DNA of 25,505 bases. Origin: a virus. Position numbers and translations under genes: made by a program. The notes below the pieces were generated by a model, which did not search any database, was not told where the DNA came from, and saw only the letters and a list, made by a program, of their open reading frames with translations. The stretch spans positions 1 through 25,505 of IMG/VR virus record IMGVR_UViG_3300033153_016037; one strand, 5' to 3'. Below, piece by piece: positions 8,660 through 15,832 of the stretch (position 1 is its first letter; each line of letters opens with the position of its first letter).

Positions 8660-9099
8660 CGCGGCGATATTTCCTCCAGGGCGATATCCACGAATTCGTC
8701 AATGCGCGACTCGGTCTTGTCGATCGCGCGGTCTATGAACGGGTTGGCCGCCGCGCCCGGATGTTTCACCCGCTTGCAGAACACTTCGTTGCCGTCGACG
8801 TAAAAATGCAGCGCCCGCGCGCTGAAGGCCTCGATGACGTGCGCCTTCGAGCCGAACTGCACGGGCCGCCAGTAGTCGGCGCCGATAAAAATCTGAAATT
8901 CGAACTCGCCGGTGCGGCGGGGCATTTCGATGGAGCTTCCCATGTATCCCTCGTCCACCGGCGCTTCGATTATCGTTTGCCGGTTGAGCTCCTGCGCCAG
9001 AAGCTCCAGCGCCCGCGAAACCGCGCCCGGCACGTTCCGCGTCAGTTCGTCGAGTTCCGACAGGTCGAACCGTAACGACTCGTTTTGGTAGTCCGCCAT
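8656..9099 (-). CDS. HK97 gp10-like head closure / neck protein
   Basis: I place the start at ATG 9099 (protein 'MADYQNESLRFDLSEL...', 147 residues), because GAGGAGGACACC precedes it and the upstream gene stops two bases before (TGATATG); a longer frame to 9174 lies inside the neighbour. The central part 'QELNRQTIIEAPVDEGYMGSSI' and the later 'VQFGSKAHVIEA' and 'HPGAAANPFIDRAID' match the gp10/minor tail family (P(V/T)..G.L..S; .YG....; HPG...P.F...A). Such proteins complete the neck between connector and tail. 'GSKAHVI' followed by 'PGAAANPFIDRA' is especially typical of the family. Confidence 0.85.
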   Translation of the reverse strand: MADYQNESLRFDLSELDELTRNVPGAVSRALELLAQELNRQTIIEAPVDEGYMGSSIEMPRRTGEFEFQIFIGADYWRPVQFGSKAHVIEAFSARALHFYVDGNEVFCKRVKHPGAAANPFIDRAIDKTESRIDEFVDIALEEISPR

Positions 9100-9100
9100 A

Positions 9101-10597
9101 TCAGGTGTCCTCCTCGTCAGGCAGCGTGGAGCCGACCGCCAGCAAGGGGCTGCCGGATTTGCGGTGTTTTTCAAGTAATTCCTTCACATCGTTGCTCATG
9201 ACCTGGTCCTGCACCAGCTTGACGTTGAATTCGCCCACCTGCACCACGGGCGACTTCCGCCGCTGGACCGCAAGGCCGATGATGTTCGCCACCATTCTCG
9301 TGCAGGCGTTGGAGATGTCGGAGGGCTCGGCGCCGATGGTCCACGACTGGCCGCAATGGCTGTTTATAATCTGGGTGACCTCCATAATCCAGGTGTTCAG
9401 AAGGGCGTACAGCCCGGTTTCCGTGTCTTGCTGCAGGTCGGCGGCGGTGACGCCGGAATAGGCGATCACGTCCTCCGGCGTGGAATAGCCGTGCCGCACG
9501 TAGGACACCTGCACCGCCCCGGCGTCGAGGCCGCGGGCGCGCGGAGTGCCGTGGAGGTCGCACTCGCCCGGATAACCGGCCAGCAGCAGCGCGGGCGAAC
9601 CGGGCTGGGGCCTCCCGTCTGAAGCGAGTTTCGGATCGGCGTATATCGAATCGCGCTCGATGCCGAACCGGGCGGAGAGGGCGGCCAGGTCGTACTCGAC
9701 CGGGCCGATTTTCGCCACCGCGCCGCCGTCGGCGGCGTACCACAGGTTGTTGTTGCTGGAAAGCGCCGAACGGGTGACTATCGGTTCGTTGCTCAAATCG
9801 AAGATGGGGCCGGCGGCCGAGTGAAAGATGTTATTGAACTGGCCGACCATCCAGAACGAATCCTCAGACAGCGTCAGTTCCTTCCACACGCGACCGGTGG
9901 ACAGGAAGGTGGAATGAACGAGGAGCAAAAGTATAAAAAAGTTGGATTTCAGGTTGAGCAGCGGATAATCGGGTTCCTGGTTTCTCAACAGCGAATTGAC
10001 GACCGCGATAATCCGGCCGGTGCTGTCGCCCGTATAAACGGTTATTGCGTGCAGGCGCGTTTCCGCGCGGGTGCGTATGAATGAAATAGAAAAATAATTG
10101 TCCGCAACGCAGGCGGCGGCGATCTGGGTGTCCGCCGGGTTTTCGACGTCGCCGATGGCGCAATCCTCGAGTTGCACTGACGACCCCGGCACGCCGGGGT
10201 CCAGAATACCGGGGGCGGTGACCAGCCAGGGCGCGACTATGCCCGACTCCATTCTGATATTTTTGAACCGCAGCCCCTTCAATTCGGACTCGATGTTCAG
10301 GCAGAAATGGCCCGTCACCAGGTCGTAATCACGGCCGTACCAGCGCACGACGGCGTCGTCCTCCGTGTCGAACACGAGCGGATACTGCTCGCTGGACTGC
10401 AGGGAGCGGCTGCGAACCAGGGCCGCGCCCGCGCCGGCATCGGCGGGAACGCCGTAAGCGCCGTCGGTTCCGCGGATATACTGCGCCTCGGTAAACGGGT
10501 TGTCCACCGTTCCCGCGTCAACGGCGGCCTGCAGGGCCGCCACCGCCTCGTCGGGCGTTTTGCAGGTTTGTGCGGGGCCGTATTTCCAAATGGCCAT
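9101..10597 (-). CDS. Beta-helix domain fused to a head-tail connector (adaptor)
   Basis: This 498-residue protein has two unlike parts. Residues 1 to about 364 read as a right-handed parallel beta-helix: repeated short strand turns, Asn-rich turns ('SSNNNLWYAADGG'), and a terminal 'GSPALLLAG...DLHGTPRARGLDAGAVQ', the signature of a choice-of-anchor Q / pectin-lyase-like end. Residues about 365-498 ('STPEDVIAYSGVTAADL ... SNACTRMVANIIGLAVQRRK') look like an alpha-helical gp6/gp15-type head-tail connector. The helical part suits the position between capsid and neck genes; the beta-helix is unexpected there and could decorate the head vertex. A GTG at codon 367 (9499) has AGGTG six bases upstream, so a separate connector might also be made. 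No frame break is visible at the junction. Confidence 0.7.
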   Translation of the reverse strand: MAIWKYGPAQTCKTPDEAVAALQAAVDAGTVDNPFTEAQYIRGTDGAYGVPADAGAGAALVRSRSLQSSEQYPLVFDTEDDAVVRWYGRDYDLVTGHFCLNIESELKGLRFKNIRMESGIVAPWLVTAPGILDPGVPGSSVQLEDCAIGDVENPADTQIAAACVADNYFSISFIRTRAETRLHAITVYTGDSTGRIIAVVNSLLRNQEPDYPLLNLKSNFFILLLLVHSTFLSTGRVWKELTLSEDSFWMVGQFNNIFHSAAGPIFDLSNEPIVTRSALSSNNNLWYAADGGAVAKIGPVEYDLAALSARFGIERDSIYADPKLASDGRPQPGSPALLLAGYPGECDLHGTPRARGLDAGAVQVSYVRHGYSTPEDVIAYSGVTAADLQQDTETGLYALLNTWIMEVTQIINSHCGQSWTIGAEPSDISNACTRMVANIIGLAVQRRKSPVVQVGEFNVKLVQDQVMSNDVKELLEKHRKSGSPLLAVGSTLPDEEDT

Positions 10598-10613
10598 TTT
10601 TACCTCGTTCGGC

Positions 10614-10650
10614 CTCCGGGCGGCGGAGCTTTCGGTCCGCCGCCCATCAG
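10614..10650 (-). other. Intercistronic hairpin after the major capsid gene
   Basis: Between the capsid stop (10681) and the next gene there is a perfect inverted repeat GGGCGGCGGA...TCCGCCGCCC with an 8-base loop. There is no T-run after it, so it is more likely an mRNA stabiliser or weak attenuator, which could help keep capsid mRNA abundant, than a strong terminator. Confidence 0.5.
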
Positions 10651-10680
10651 CCTCTATGGCAGTTTAGGGTTGTCGTTACG

Positions 10681-11928
10681 TTACGCAATCAGCGCGACCA
10701 CCGCGGCTTCGGGGAAAGCGTAGCCGAAATCCATCTCCGCCGTGGTGTGGAAATAGTTCGACCGTTCCTCGGGTTTGCGGTTGCCCTCGATTTTCACGTC
10801 CTGCAGGATGCCCCACGCCGTGTTTTCGCCGGGGTGGGTGAGCCACGACCGGGTAACCGGCATCTTCGGGACGTCCACGATGGGCACGCCCTTGTAGTAC
10901 AGGGGCTTGCGGCCCATTTTGGCCTCATCGCCGAGCGGAGTGCCCCGCGCGGCGAGCAGGCTGTGGTAATCGTTCTTCACGCTCCACGGAACGTACAGCC
11001 TCCATTCTTCCGGGTTGGAGAAGTATTCCTTTGGCACGCTCAGCAGCAGCCGTTCGAACATGTTTTCCGGCCAGGTGTTGGCGGTCTTGTCGTAGTAGTC
11101 CACGGTGACCTCGCAGTAGAGGTTCACCGCGCCGCCGGAGCCGTTGGTGATGCTGATGTCGCCCGAGTAGTAGTCGATGGTGCCGGTGATGCCGGAGCCG
11201 CCCACCTCGACGATGTTGCCCTGGCCGTCGTCGCGCGCCAGCACGTTGGAGGGGCTGCCGGAAATGGGATAGGCGTCGTCGCCTATCTGGAAGTAACCGG
11301 CGGTGCTGTAAATCGTGAACGGAACGGCGTCGCTCCAGTCCAGGGTCACCGTCTCGCCGTCGGCGACGCCGCTCTTTGTCTCCTGCTTATTGCCGCTGGA
11401 GAGGCCGCTGTAGGTCTTCTCCGGGCACTTCCGCCCGGCCTGCTTGAGCCAGCCGTCGGTAAGCGCCAGGAAGCTGTCGCCGCTGCCGGTGTCGCCGTTG
11501 ATGCCGAGATCTTCCATGTCCACGCCGAACTGCGAGCCGATGAGGTCCAAAAGCGTCTGCTCGAAGTTGCCCTTCTCGATGTTTCGGCGCAGCACCTTGT
11601 CGGTGTACTTGACGTCCGCCCACACCTCGACGGCGGAAAGCTGCTGCTTGCCGAAGGTCGGCGAGGAGTAGCTGGAGGGTCCGGAGCCTTCCGAAGCCGG
11701 GGCCTTGGCGATGCGGCCCGAAAAACCGATGGTGTCGATGTCCTGCTTTTCGGCGTCCATCTCGATGAGGCGCGCTTCGGGCAGGACCTTGGTTTTGTAC
11801 TGCATCGCCCGGACGTACCGGGAGAACTGCCGCGCGTTGAGGGCCGCGGTGCCGAGCGCGGTGGTGTCCAGCGTGCCCTTGACCGCTGCGTCTATCCGTT
11901 CCAGGAATTGGTTGATCGTGAAACTCAT
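10681..11928 (-). CDS. Major capsid protein (HK97-like fold) with an inserted module
   Basis: A 415-residue capsid protein. Typical features are the N-terminal helix ('INQFLERIDAAVKGTL'), the arm region ending near 'VLPEARLIEMDAEKQDI', an E-loop-like part about 65-100 ('GRIAKAPASEGSGPSSYSSP'), the spine helix ('FEQTLLDLIGSQFGVDMEDLGINGD') and the C-terminal beta/helix part ('YKGVPIVDVPKMPVT'). Residues about 186-281 interrupt the A domain with a beta-rich insert ('GETVTLDW...DDGQGNIVEVGGSGITGTIDYYSGDISI') that is related to one in the tail tube. It starts at ATG behind GAGGAAAATGA and follows the protease/scaffold gene, the classic order. The assignment is firm from position and the general pattern. 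Confidence 0.88.
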   Translation of the reverse strand: MSFTINQFLERIDAAVKGTLDTTALGTAALNARQFSRYVRAMQYKTKVLPEARLIEMDAEKQDIDTIGFSGRIAKAPASEGSGPSSYSSPTFGKQQLSAVEVWADVKYTDKVLRRNIEKGNFEQTLLDLIGSQFGVDMEDLGINGDTGSGDSFLALTDGWLKQAGRKCPEKTYSGLSSGNKQETKSGVADGETVTLDWSDAVPFTIYSTAGYFQIGDDAYPISGSPSNVLARDDGQGNIVEVGGSGITGTIDYYSGDISITNGSGGAVNLYCEVTVDYYDKTANTWPENMFERLLLSVPKEYFSNPEEWRLYVPWSVKNDYHSLLAARGTPLGDEAKMGRKPLYYKGVPIVDVPKMPVTRSWLTHPGENTAWGILQDVKIEGNRKPEERSNYFHTTAEMDFGYAFPEAAVVALIA

Positions 11929-11950
11929 TTCATTTTCCTCCTGTCGATTC

Positions 11951-11998
11951 GCCGCCGGAACGGCGGCGTTACCGGCGAAGACGCCGGCGTTGCGTTAT
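11951..11998 (-). repeat. Single divergent copy of the hairpin repeat
   Basis: Downstream of the scaffold gene comes GCCGCC-GGAAC-GGCGGC and then CGGCG-AAGA-CGCCGGCG in the same orientation as the 60-bp family, but shortened to about 46 bp and with changed loops. The stems are intact although loops differ, which suggests the hairpins are what is conserved. The TAA of the upstream gene (11995-11997) lies at its edge. Confidence 0.7.
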
Positions 11999-12549
11999 CG
12001 GTAAATGCGCCTTCCCAGCGCGTCGCGCGGGAAGGGGTCTTCTTCCTTTTCGGCGGCGAGCGGCTCCGCGCCGTCCTGGCCGGACAGGCCGCGCGATTTC
12101 GCGGCGACGGCCCGCTCCAGCCTTTCCAGCCGCTTTTTCACTTCTTCCGGCAATTCGCCGCCGCCGCCGGACTTGCCGGCCTTGTCGGAGCCGGAATCTT
12201 CCACCAGCTCGGCGAGCACGGCCACCTTGCGCTTTTGCCGCTCGATTTTCTCGTCCTTGTCCTTCTCGTCCGAATCGTACAAATCGGCCAGCTTGAGCTT
12301 CTCGGTAACCAGCCGCTGCTTGATGGCGTCAATGCCGTTGTCGGTGCCCTCGCCCTTGCCTTCGCCGCCTTCCGGTTTATTCTTCGCCTCGCCGGTTTTC
12401 TCTTCCGGCTGCGCCTCCTTGTCGGCGCCGGGGGCGGCGATTTGTTCTTCCAGGTTTTTCAGTCGCTGCTCAAGGCTCTGCTTCTCTTCGGCGGCCTGCA
12501 TTTCCTTGAGCGCCTCCTTCGCGTATTGCTTGATGGTTTCCTTGTCCAT
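11995..12549 (-). CDS. Nested in-frame scaffold protein
   Basis: Inside the protease/scaffold gene, ATG at 12549 ('MDKETIKQYAKEALKEMQAA') is preceded by GAGGAGGAAAACGAA, a near-perfect ribosome site, in frame, exactly where the coiled-coil scaffold begins. The product would have 184 residues. Phages lambda (C/Nu3) and Mu (I/Z) make their scaffold from such nested in-frame starts, so the same is likely here, giving more scaffold than protease. The separate product is inferred. Confidence 0.65.
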   Translation of the reverse strand: MDKETIKQYAKEALKEMQAAEEKQSLEQRLKNLEEQIAAPGADKEAQPEEKTGEAKNKPEGGEGKGEGTDNGIDAIKQRLVTEKLKLADLYDSDEKDKDEKIERQKRKVAVLAELVEDSGSDKAGKSGGGGELPEEVKKRLERLERAVAAKSRGLSGQDGAEPLAAEKEEDPFPRDALGRRIYR

Positions 12550-13332
12550 TTCGTTTTCCTCCTCGTTACCGCCTTCGGCGGCGTTTTTTTCGGTTTTGGA
12601 TTTATCCGTAACGCCTCCGAAGAGGCGGTCAAAAAGTGAGCGCTTTTTATCGGCGCTTTTGAGCGCCACCCAGCGGGATTTCGGCACCGCCGGGTCGTCC
12701 ACCAGGCTGACGGCGGTAACAATCCACCGCTCCGCGCCCGGCTCGTTTCCCAGGTCTTTCAGGAGCGTCTTCTTTTCCGCCGCGTCCGGCTCGCCGCCCG
12801 CCGATTTGTCCACCCGGCCCGGCACGGCCATTATCGAGAAGCCCTTGAATTCGCCGTTTTCCACTTTAGCCCAGTCGCGGGCGCTGTTGACCTTGACGCT
12901 CATCATCCAGGTGCCCGCCGGAATTTCCAGCGGCTGGTTGTTCATGTCCCGGAATTTCAGCGGCGCGCGCGTGATCCAGCTTTCCACCGGCACCGCGGCC
13001 GATTGCAGCGTGTGCCCCTTATCCACGATGCGGTAATGCTCCATCCAGTATTCGGCCACGTCGGCGATATGCTCCCTGGTAACCGCTTCGCCGTCCTTAT
13101 CCGTTTCGCCCGGCACCAGCACCGGCCCGGTGGCGATTTGTTTTTTCGCATTTTTTTCGGCTATCAGCACGTTCATTTTCCCCTCCGATTTACCCGACCG
13201 CTGCCATTGCGTGTAGCAGACGCCGGCGCGGTTTTTTTCCTGGGGGTATTCGAGCATCATCCTCGAATCGCTCATGCAGCGGTTTATAAAATCCTGCATG
13301 GTTTCATCGTCCGTCGGTTTAGGCATCGGCAT
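11995..13332 (-). CDS. Prohead protease (XkdF-like) fused to scaffold
   Basis: This 445-residue protein joins the maturation protease and the scaffold. Residues 1-50 ('MPMPKPTDDETMQDFINRCM ... GVCYTQW') are a small motif often found at the start of such phage proteins. Residues about 55-225 read as the XkdF-type serine protease ('KQIATGPVLVPGETDKDGE', 'ESWITRAPLKF', 'GTWMMSVKV', 'FKGFSIMAVPGRV'). From about 250 on it is Glu/Lys-rich and coiled coil, the expected scaffold. The protease frees itself and trims capsid precursors, and the scaffold guides assembly. It ends just before the capsid gene. A strong internal start at codon 262 is described separately. Catalytic residues were not assigned with certainty. 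Confidence 0.85.
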   Translation of the reverse strand: MPMPKPTDDETMQDFINRCMSDSRMMLEYPQEKNRAGVCYTQWQRSGKSEGKMNVLIAEKNAKKQIATGPVLVPGETDKDGEAVTREHIADVAEYWMEHYRIVDKGHTLQSAAVPVESWITRAPLKFRDMNNQPLEIPAGTWMMSVKVNSARDWAKVENGEFKGFSIMAVPGRVDKSAGGEPDAAEKKTLLKDLGNEPGAERWIVTAVSLVDDPAVPKSRWVALKSADKKRSLFDRLFGGVTDKSKTEKNAAEGGNEEENEMDKETIKQYAKEALKEMQAAEEKQSLEQRLKNLEEQIAAPGADKEAQPEEKTGEAKNKPEGGEGKGEGTDNGIDAIKQRLVTEKLKLADLYDSDEKDKDEKIERQKRKVAVLAELVEDSGSDKAGKSGGGGELPEEVKKRLERLERAVAAKSRGLSGQDGAEPLAAEKEEDPFPRDALGRRIYR

Positions 13333-13347
13333 TGCTCGCTCCCCTTC

Positions 13348-14118
13348 TTACACCGCCGCGTCCACCAGGTCGGACTCGTAAAAATAACTCGCGCCCGGCG
13401 GCGGCATCTTGCCGCGCGGCATGATAAACGGCACGCTGTCGCAGCGGCAGTTGATCCAGTCCTCGATATCTCCGGCCCTGTCGCGCGGATGACGAAGACC
13501 GTTGGAAAACGTGTCTCCCACGCGCACGATCTGGCCGTCCAGGTATTCGTGTATGTCCCTGACGCGCGAATCCCGGGCGGTGATCCACTGGTGATATTCC
13601 ACGCCCGCCCGGCGCTTTTCCTCGAAACTCGCCTTGCCCTGCGCGCCGCCTATTTCCGTGCGGGCGATGCGGCGAAGCTCGTAATCGCGCATGTTCACGA
13701 ACTGCTTTCGCAGCCGCGCGGCGGCTTTCTTGATGCCCTCGCCCGCCGCCTGCGATTGCCGGAGCGTTTCCATCACGTCCCCGCGCAGGCGCGCCAGCGT
13801 TTTCGACGAAGCGTCGAAAGCGTGCGCCAGCAGTTCCTGCTCGGCGATGCTGTTCAGGCCCGGCAGTTTGCCGATTTCCCGCCGTATCGCCTCCGCCATC
13901 GCCTCTTTCGCGTTTTGGAATTCGCCCGTCACCTGCTCCGGCGCGGAGAGTCCCTGCTCTTCCAGGCGCTCCAGGGTGCGCCGCGCCACGCGGTTGAAAA
14001 TTTTCCGCAGCCTGCGCCTCAGTCGTTCTTCCGCGGCGGCCGGCTCTGGGTCAACACCCTTGAGCGCCCGCAGCGCCCGCCCGGTTTCCGCCTGCAGTGC
14101 GTCAAGCAGCGTCGTCAT
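13348..14118 (-). CDS. MuF-type minor head protein
   Basis: This 256-residue protein belongs to the phage Mu F / SPP1 gp7 family of minor head proteins that associate with the portal and enter the head. The C-terminal half carries the family signature: 'ARTEIGGAQGKAS', 'YHQWITARDSRVRDIHEYLDGQIVRVGD', 'HPRDRAGDIEDWINCRCDSVP', with the conserved W, RDxRVR, H and the CxC. The N-terminal half is helical and positively charged. It overlaps the portal stop by 17 bp. Its position between portal and protease is standard. No toxin-like domain is appended, unlike some MuF proteins. Confidence 0.93.
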   Translation of the reverse strand: MTTLLDALQAETGRALRALKGVDPEPAAAEERLRRRLRKIFNRVARRTLERLEEQGLSAPEQVTGEFQNAKEAMAEAIRREIGKLPGLNSIAEQELLAHAFDASSKTLARLRGDVMETLRQSQAAGEGIKKAAARLRKQFVNMRDYELRRIARTEIGGAQGKASFEEKRRAGVEYHQWITARDSRVRDIHEYLDGQIVRVGDTFSNGLRHPRDRAGDIEDWINCRCDSVPFIMPRGKMPPPGASYFYESDLVDAAV

Positions 14119-15616
14119 TTTTCGCTTCCTCTTTGATAGCGATGTTCACCAGCCGGTCGTGCAGGCTCTTGACGATGTTCTCCGCCTGCGACACCGATTC
14201 CGTCTGCGCCGCCGCTTCCGCCTCCACCGGCTTGCCGCCGATGTAATGCCAATCCATCGCCGGCTCGTCTTGGTCCGGCTCGATGCCGAAGCGGTCGCCG
14301 AAGTACCGGATGAGCTGGTTCGGGGTTATAGCGCCCTTGTCGAACAGAAATCCGGCCACTTCCATGTCGTGCTTTTCATCGGAGATGTCCAGGTCTTCCA
14401 GGTAGAACTTCCAGCTTTCGATTTCCAGCGCGGGCAGGATGTACAGGTTGAAAACCTGCTCCAGCTTGCGTTTGCGCGGCGCCAGCACCGATTCGCGGTA
14501 GATTTTGTCCGATGCGTCGGCGGTGTTGCCGCCCAGCGAGCCGGTTTCCACCAGCCCCACGCGATAGGCGGGAACTCCGTGGGCGCACAGTATCTCGTCG
14601 CGCGAGTCCTTCCGGTACATGCGGAAGTGGCTGTCCTTCGTTTCGACGGACAGTTTTTCAAATTCCACCTTTACCGTGCCGGTCGGGCTTGCCGACGGAA
14701 CGGCCATCACCAGCGGCGTGTGCGGATTGTCGGCGATGTTTTTCAGGTGTTTCTCCAGGTCCTTTATCACCGGGTATTCGCCGTTTTCGTCGGGGTCGCC
14801 CAGGTCGTAATCGCCCGTTATGTACACCGCGTAGGCCGGCACGCCGTAGTTGTCGAAGAATTCGATGTTGTAATCCCGCGCGGAGCGGATGGCCTCGATT
14901 GCGCCGATCGCCGGCAGCACGTCCGGCAGGCCGTAGAAGTCGGAGCGCGCGTTGTAGTTTTTCAGGTGGATGATTTCGGTCGCCCGCTCCTGCGGCGGCA
15001 GCGAGCCGAGAGCCGCCTCGGCGCCGGTCTTGTGCGAGACGTCCTTCGGGTGGCCGAACGTCTTGAACCACACCTGCAGCGCCCCGTAACGCTGGGCGTA
15101 GCGGGCGCCGTCCTTGTGGGCGCGCACCGTGTGCGCCGGCAGGCGCTTGAATATCACCGGCTTTCCCTCGGGGTCGTAGTTTTCGCGCACCACCTCGAAG
15201 TAGCAGTCCCCGGTGGCCTCGAAATCGTGCCAGGCGTCCACCAACACGTCTATGAGCGCCTGCCCCAGGCGACGGGCCTTTGCGAATTCGTAAAATACCC
15301 GCCGCTCTTCGTCGGAAGGATTTTCCACGAGCGGGGACAGGCCCCAGCCGAGACCGGCCACGTCGTTGGCCTTGGTGCGCACGCACCGGGCGTGCCAGGT
15401 GTTCACCTCCAACAGCGTGGCCAGCGTTTCCGGGTTGTACAGCGGCTGCACCAGGCCCGCCTGCCCGTAAGCTCCCTCGAAACGGTCGGAGGGTATGGCG
15501 CGGGACTGCTCGTCGCTCTTGAGCGCGAACTTGTCCAGTACGGACTTCCCGACCACGTGCCCGGTGTTGGTGATGACGGCTATCTGCCGCCTTTTATTCG
15601 CCGCTGAGGTGCTCAT
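14102..15616 (-). CDS. Portal protein (PBSX/HK97-like)
   Basis: A 504-residue portal, the ring through which DNA enters and leaves. Supporting motifs are 'LLEVNTWHARCVRTKANDVAGLGW', 'WHDFEATGDCYFEVVREN', 'IIHLKNYNARSDFYGLPDVLPAIGAI' and 'FFDNYGVPAYAVYI', which match the PBSX-type portal family (the 'GLP...PA' and 'F.DN...P' patterns are characteristic). Its ATG directly follows the upstream stop (TAAATG), implying coupled translation. Length is normal for this family. The last 45 residues are low-complexity and probably hang inside the head. Confidence 0.92.
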   Translation of the reverse strand: MSTSAANKRRQIAVITNTGHVVGKSVLDKFALKSDEQSRAIPSDRFEGAYGQAGLVQPLYNPETLATLLEVNTWHARCVRTKANDVAGLGWGLSPLVENPSDEERRVFYEFAKARRLGQALIDVLVDAWHDFEATGDCYFEVVRENYDPEGKPVIFKRLPAHTVRAHKDGARYAQRYGALQVWFKTFGHPKDVSHKTGAEAALGSLPPQERATEIIHLKNYNARSDFYGLPDVLPAIGAIEAIRSARDYNIEFFDNYGVPAYAVYITGDYDLGDPDENGEYPVIKDLEKHLKNIADNPHTPLVMAVPSASPTGTVKVEFEKLSVETKDSHFRMYRKDSRDEILCAHGVPAYRVGLVETGSLGGNTADASDKIYRESVLAPRKRKLEQVFNLYILPALEIESWKFYLEDLDISDEKHDMEVAGFLFDKGAITPNQLIRYFGDRFGIEPDQDEPAMDWHYIGGKPVEAEAAAQTESVSQAENIVKSLHDRLVNIAIKEEAKNDDAA

Positions 15617-15832
15617 TTACTTCTTACGCTTGCGCCTTTTTATCCTGTCCCTGTATTCGCGCAGGTTCACCGGCCCCGCCGGCTCGGAGTTATCCGGGTC
15701 GTCGTTGGCCCCGAGCTTTTCCCGCAGCACGGTTTCGACATCCGAAAGCGTATTGCATTCCTCGAACAGTCGCGGGGCGATCCTGTACTTGTTATCCAGT
15801 ATGACCTTCAGGGCCATCGTCTCCACGTTCAT
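15617..15832 (-). CDS. Small protein between terminase and portal
   Basis: 71 residues, starting at an ATG that overlaps the terminase stop (ATGA) and ending directly before the portal start. It has an acidic middle and a very basic end ('LREYRDRIKRRKRKK'). I do not recognise the family. The tight coupling on both sides suggests it is a real head gene, perhaps an accessory to packaging or portal assembly, and the basic end could bind DNA. Nothing in the sequence proves a function. Confidence 0.6.
   Translation of the reverse strand: MNVETMALKVILDNKYRIAPRLFEECNTLSDVETVLREKLGANDDPDNSEPAGPVNLREYRDRIKRRKRKK

Noticed and set aside
10570-15607. Very long plus-strand frames (689 codons at 10570, 638 at 13691)
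   Set aside because: They lie opposite the capsid, protease, MuF and portal genes, are rich in Arg, Val and His as GC-rich shadows are, and have no ribosome sites or domains.
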